Assembly (NCBI GenBank): GCA_018399375.1
Contig: JAGYOV010000064.1
Coordinates: 1-5,940, forward strand
Length of the DNA stretch: 5,940 nucleotides
DNA from: Dehalococcoidia bacterium
GTDB taxonomy: Bacteria; Chloroflexota; Dehalococcoidia; GIF9; AB-539-J10
Direction of reading: 5' to 3'
Shown: positions 5,513 through 5,940 of the stretch, piece by piece
Layout: the number at the start of each line of letters is the position of its first letter
How positions within the stretch are numbered: the stretch's first letter is position 1
The notes under the pieces: generated by a model
What the model was told of the DNA's origin: nothing
Seen by the model: the letters and a program-made list of their open reading frames with translations, nothing else
Databases searched by the model: none
Translations under genes and position numbers: made by a program

Positions 5513-5940
5513 TGAACATATCAATAGGCGATATATTAATAGACCTGGTCAAGACAGCCTGCATTATCGTCGTTTTTGCCTATGTATTTAGCCGCACCAG
5601 ACTCTTCTCCGCCGTACTGGAAAAGCAATTCACGCTGAGGAATAGCCTGATCATTATCCTGCTCTTCGGAGCGCTATCCATCTTCGGCACCTATGGAGGA
5701 ATACAGCTTCCTTCAGGAGCCATCGCCAACATTCGAGACCTCGGCCCCGTAGTAGCCGGACTGATTGGGGGGCCAGTCATTGGCCTAGCAGCAGGTTTAA
5801 TAGGAGGCGTGCATCGCTACTTCCTGGGAGGATTTGTCGCCCTGCCCTGCGCCCTGTCCACTACGATCGCAGGCCTGGCGGGAGGACTTCTCTACAGGAT
5901 AAACAGGAGAGAACTCCCGCCCATATGGCAGGCAGTCGTT
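5512..5940 (+). CDS. 5TMR-LYT (LytS/YhcK-type) membrane sensor, N-terminal part only
   Basis: The frame from the ATG at 5512 stays open for 143 codons to the window edge. It matches the 5TM-LYT receptor domain of LytS-type sensors. The first helix (about 8-26) ends in SRTRLF, the second (about 45-60) carries FGALSIFGTYGG, and IANIRDLGP follows. The glycine-rich hairpin GLIGGPVIGLAAGLIGG then leads into the hallmark HRYFLGGFVALPCAL and a further helix ending GGLLYRINRRE. In characterised LytS proteins this domain senses the cell envelope or membrane potential and feeds a histidine kinase. Other family members carry GGDEF, PAS or SpoIIE-type phosphatase modules. Because a STAS antagonist lies 31 bp upstream, a SpoIIE/PP2C or HATPase output domain is a good guess, but it is beyond the window. 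Translation may be affected by the hairpin at its start. Confidence 0.9.
   Translation, partial: MNISIGDILIDLVKTACIIVVFAYVFSRTRLFSAVLEKQFTLRNSLIIILLFGALSIFGTYGGIQLPSGAIANIRDLGPVVAGLIGGPVIGLAAGLIGGVHRYFLGGFVALPCALSTTIAGLAGGLLYRINRRELPPIWQAVV

Overview
This is a bacterial window of moderate GC content with compact genes and clear Shine-Dalgarno sites. The CarB sequence, the short XRE regulator and the STAS plus LytS-type membrane sensor pair would fit a Chloroflexota (Dehalococcoidia-like) or Firmicutes-type bacterium. No single marker settles this, and the taxonomic reading is a guess from protein style.

Layout. Positions 1-2973 on the minus strand hold carB, the large subunit of carbamoyl-phosphate synthase. 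It is open for 991 codons and runs off the left edge, with about the last 75-85 residues missing. Positions 2974-3429 form a 456-bp divergent control region. It contains a good carB ribosome binding site, a candidate extended -10 promoter for a roughly 275-nt carB leader, a pair of near-identical 13-bp direct repeats, and a strong plus-strand promoter. The -10 of that promoter sits at the centre of a perfect 33-bp palindrome, and a 7-codon mini-ORF with its own SD follows. The plus-strand promoter drives an XRE/Cro-type regulator (3430-3834). A gap without a convincing gene follows (3835-4125). Next come a divergent cation diffusion facilitator (CDF) family membrane protein (4126-5040, start uncertain), a STAS-domain anti-anti-sigma factor (5142-5480), and the first 143 residues of a 5TMR-LYT (LytS/YhcK-type) membrane protein that continues past the right edge (5512-5940).

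How they fit together. carB is a housekeeping pyrimidine/arginine gene transcribed away from everything else, and no carA lies on its 5' side. The XRE gene looks self-contained and autorepressed, since its operator covers its own core promoter. The last two genes are probably one operon and look like part of a partner-switching signalling module, in which a membrane sensor controls the phosphorylation state of a STAS antagonist. The output domain of the sensor lies outside the window.

Most unusual points: the CDF protein appears to have lost nearly all canonical metal ligands, including Asp to Lys in TM5; a ~75-bp diverged direct repeat brackets the XRE region; a perfect SD precedes an in-frame AUU rather than a normal start in the CDF gene; and the XRE promoter has a compact palindrome/leader-ORF architecture. 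I do not see CRISPR, tRNA, rRNA, a transposase or a clear defence system.
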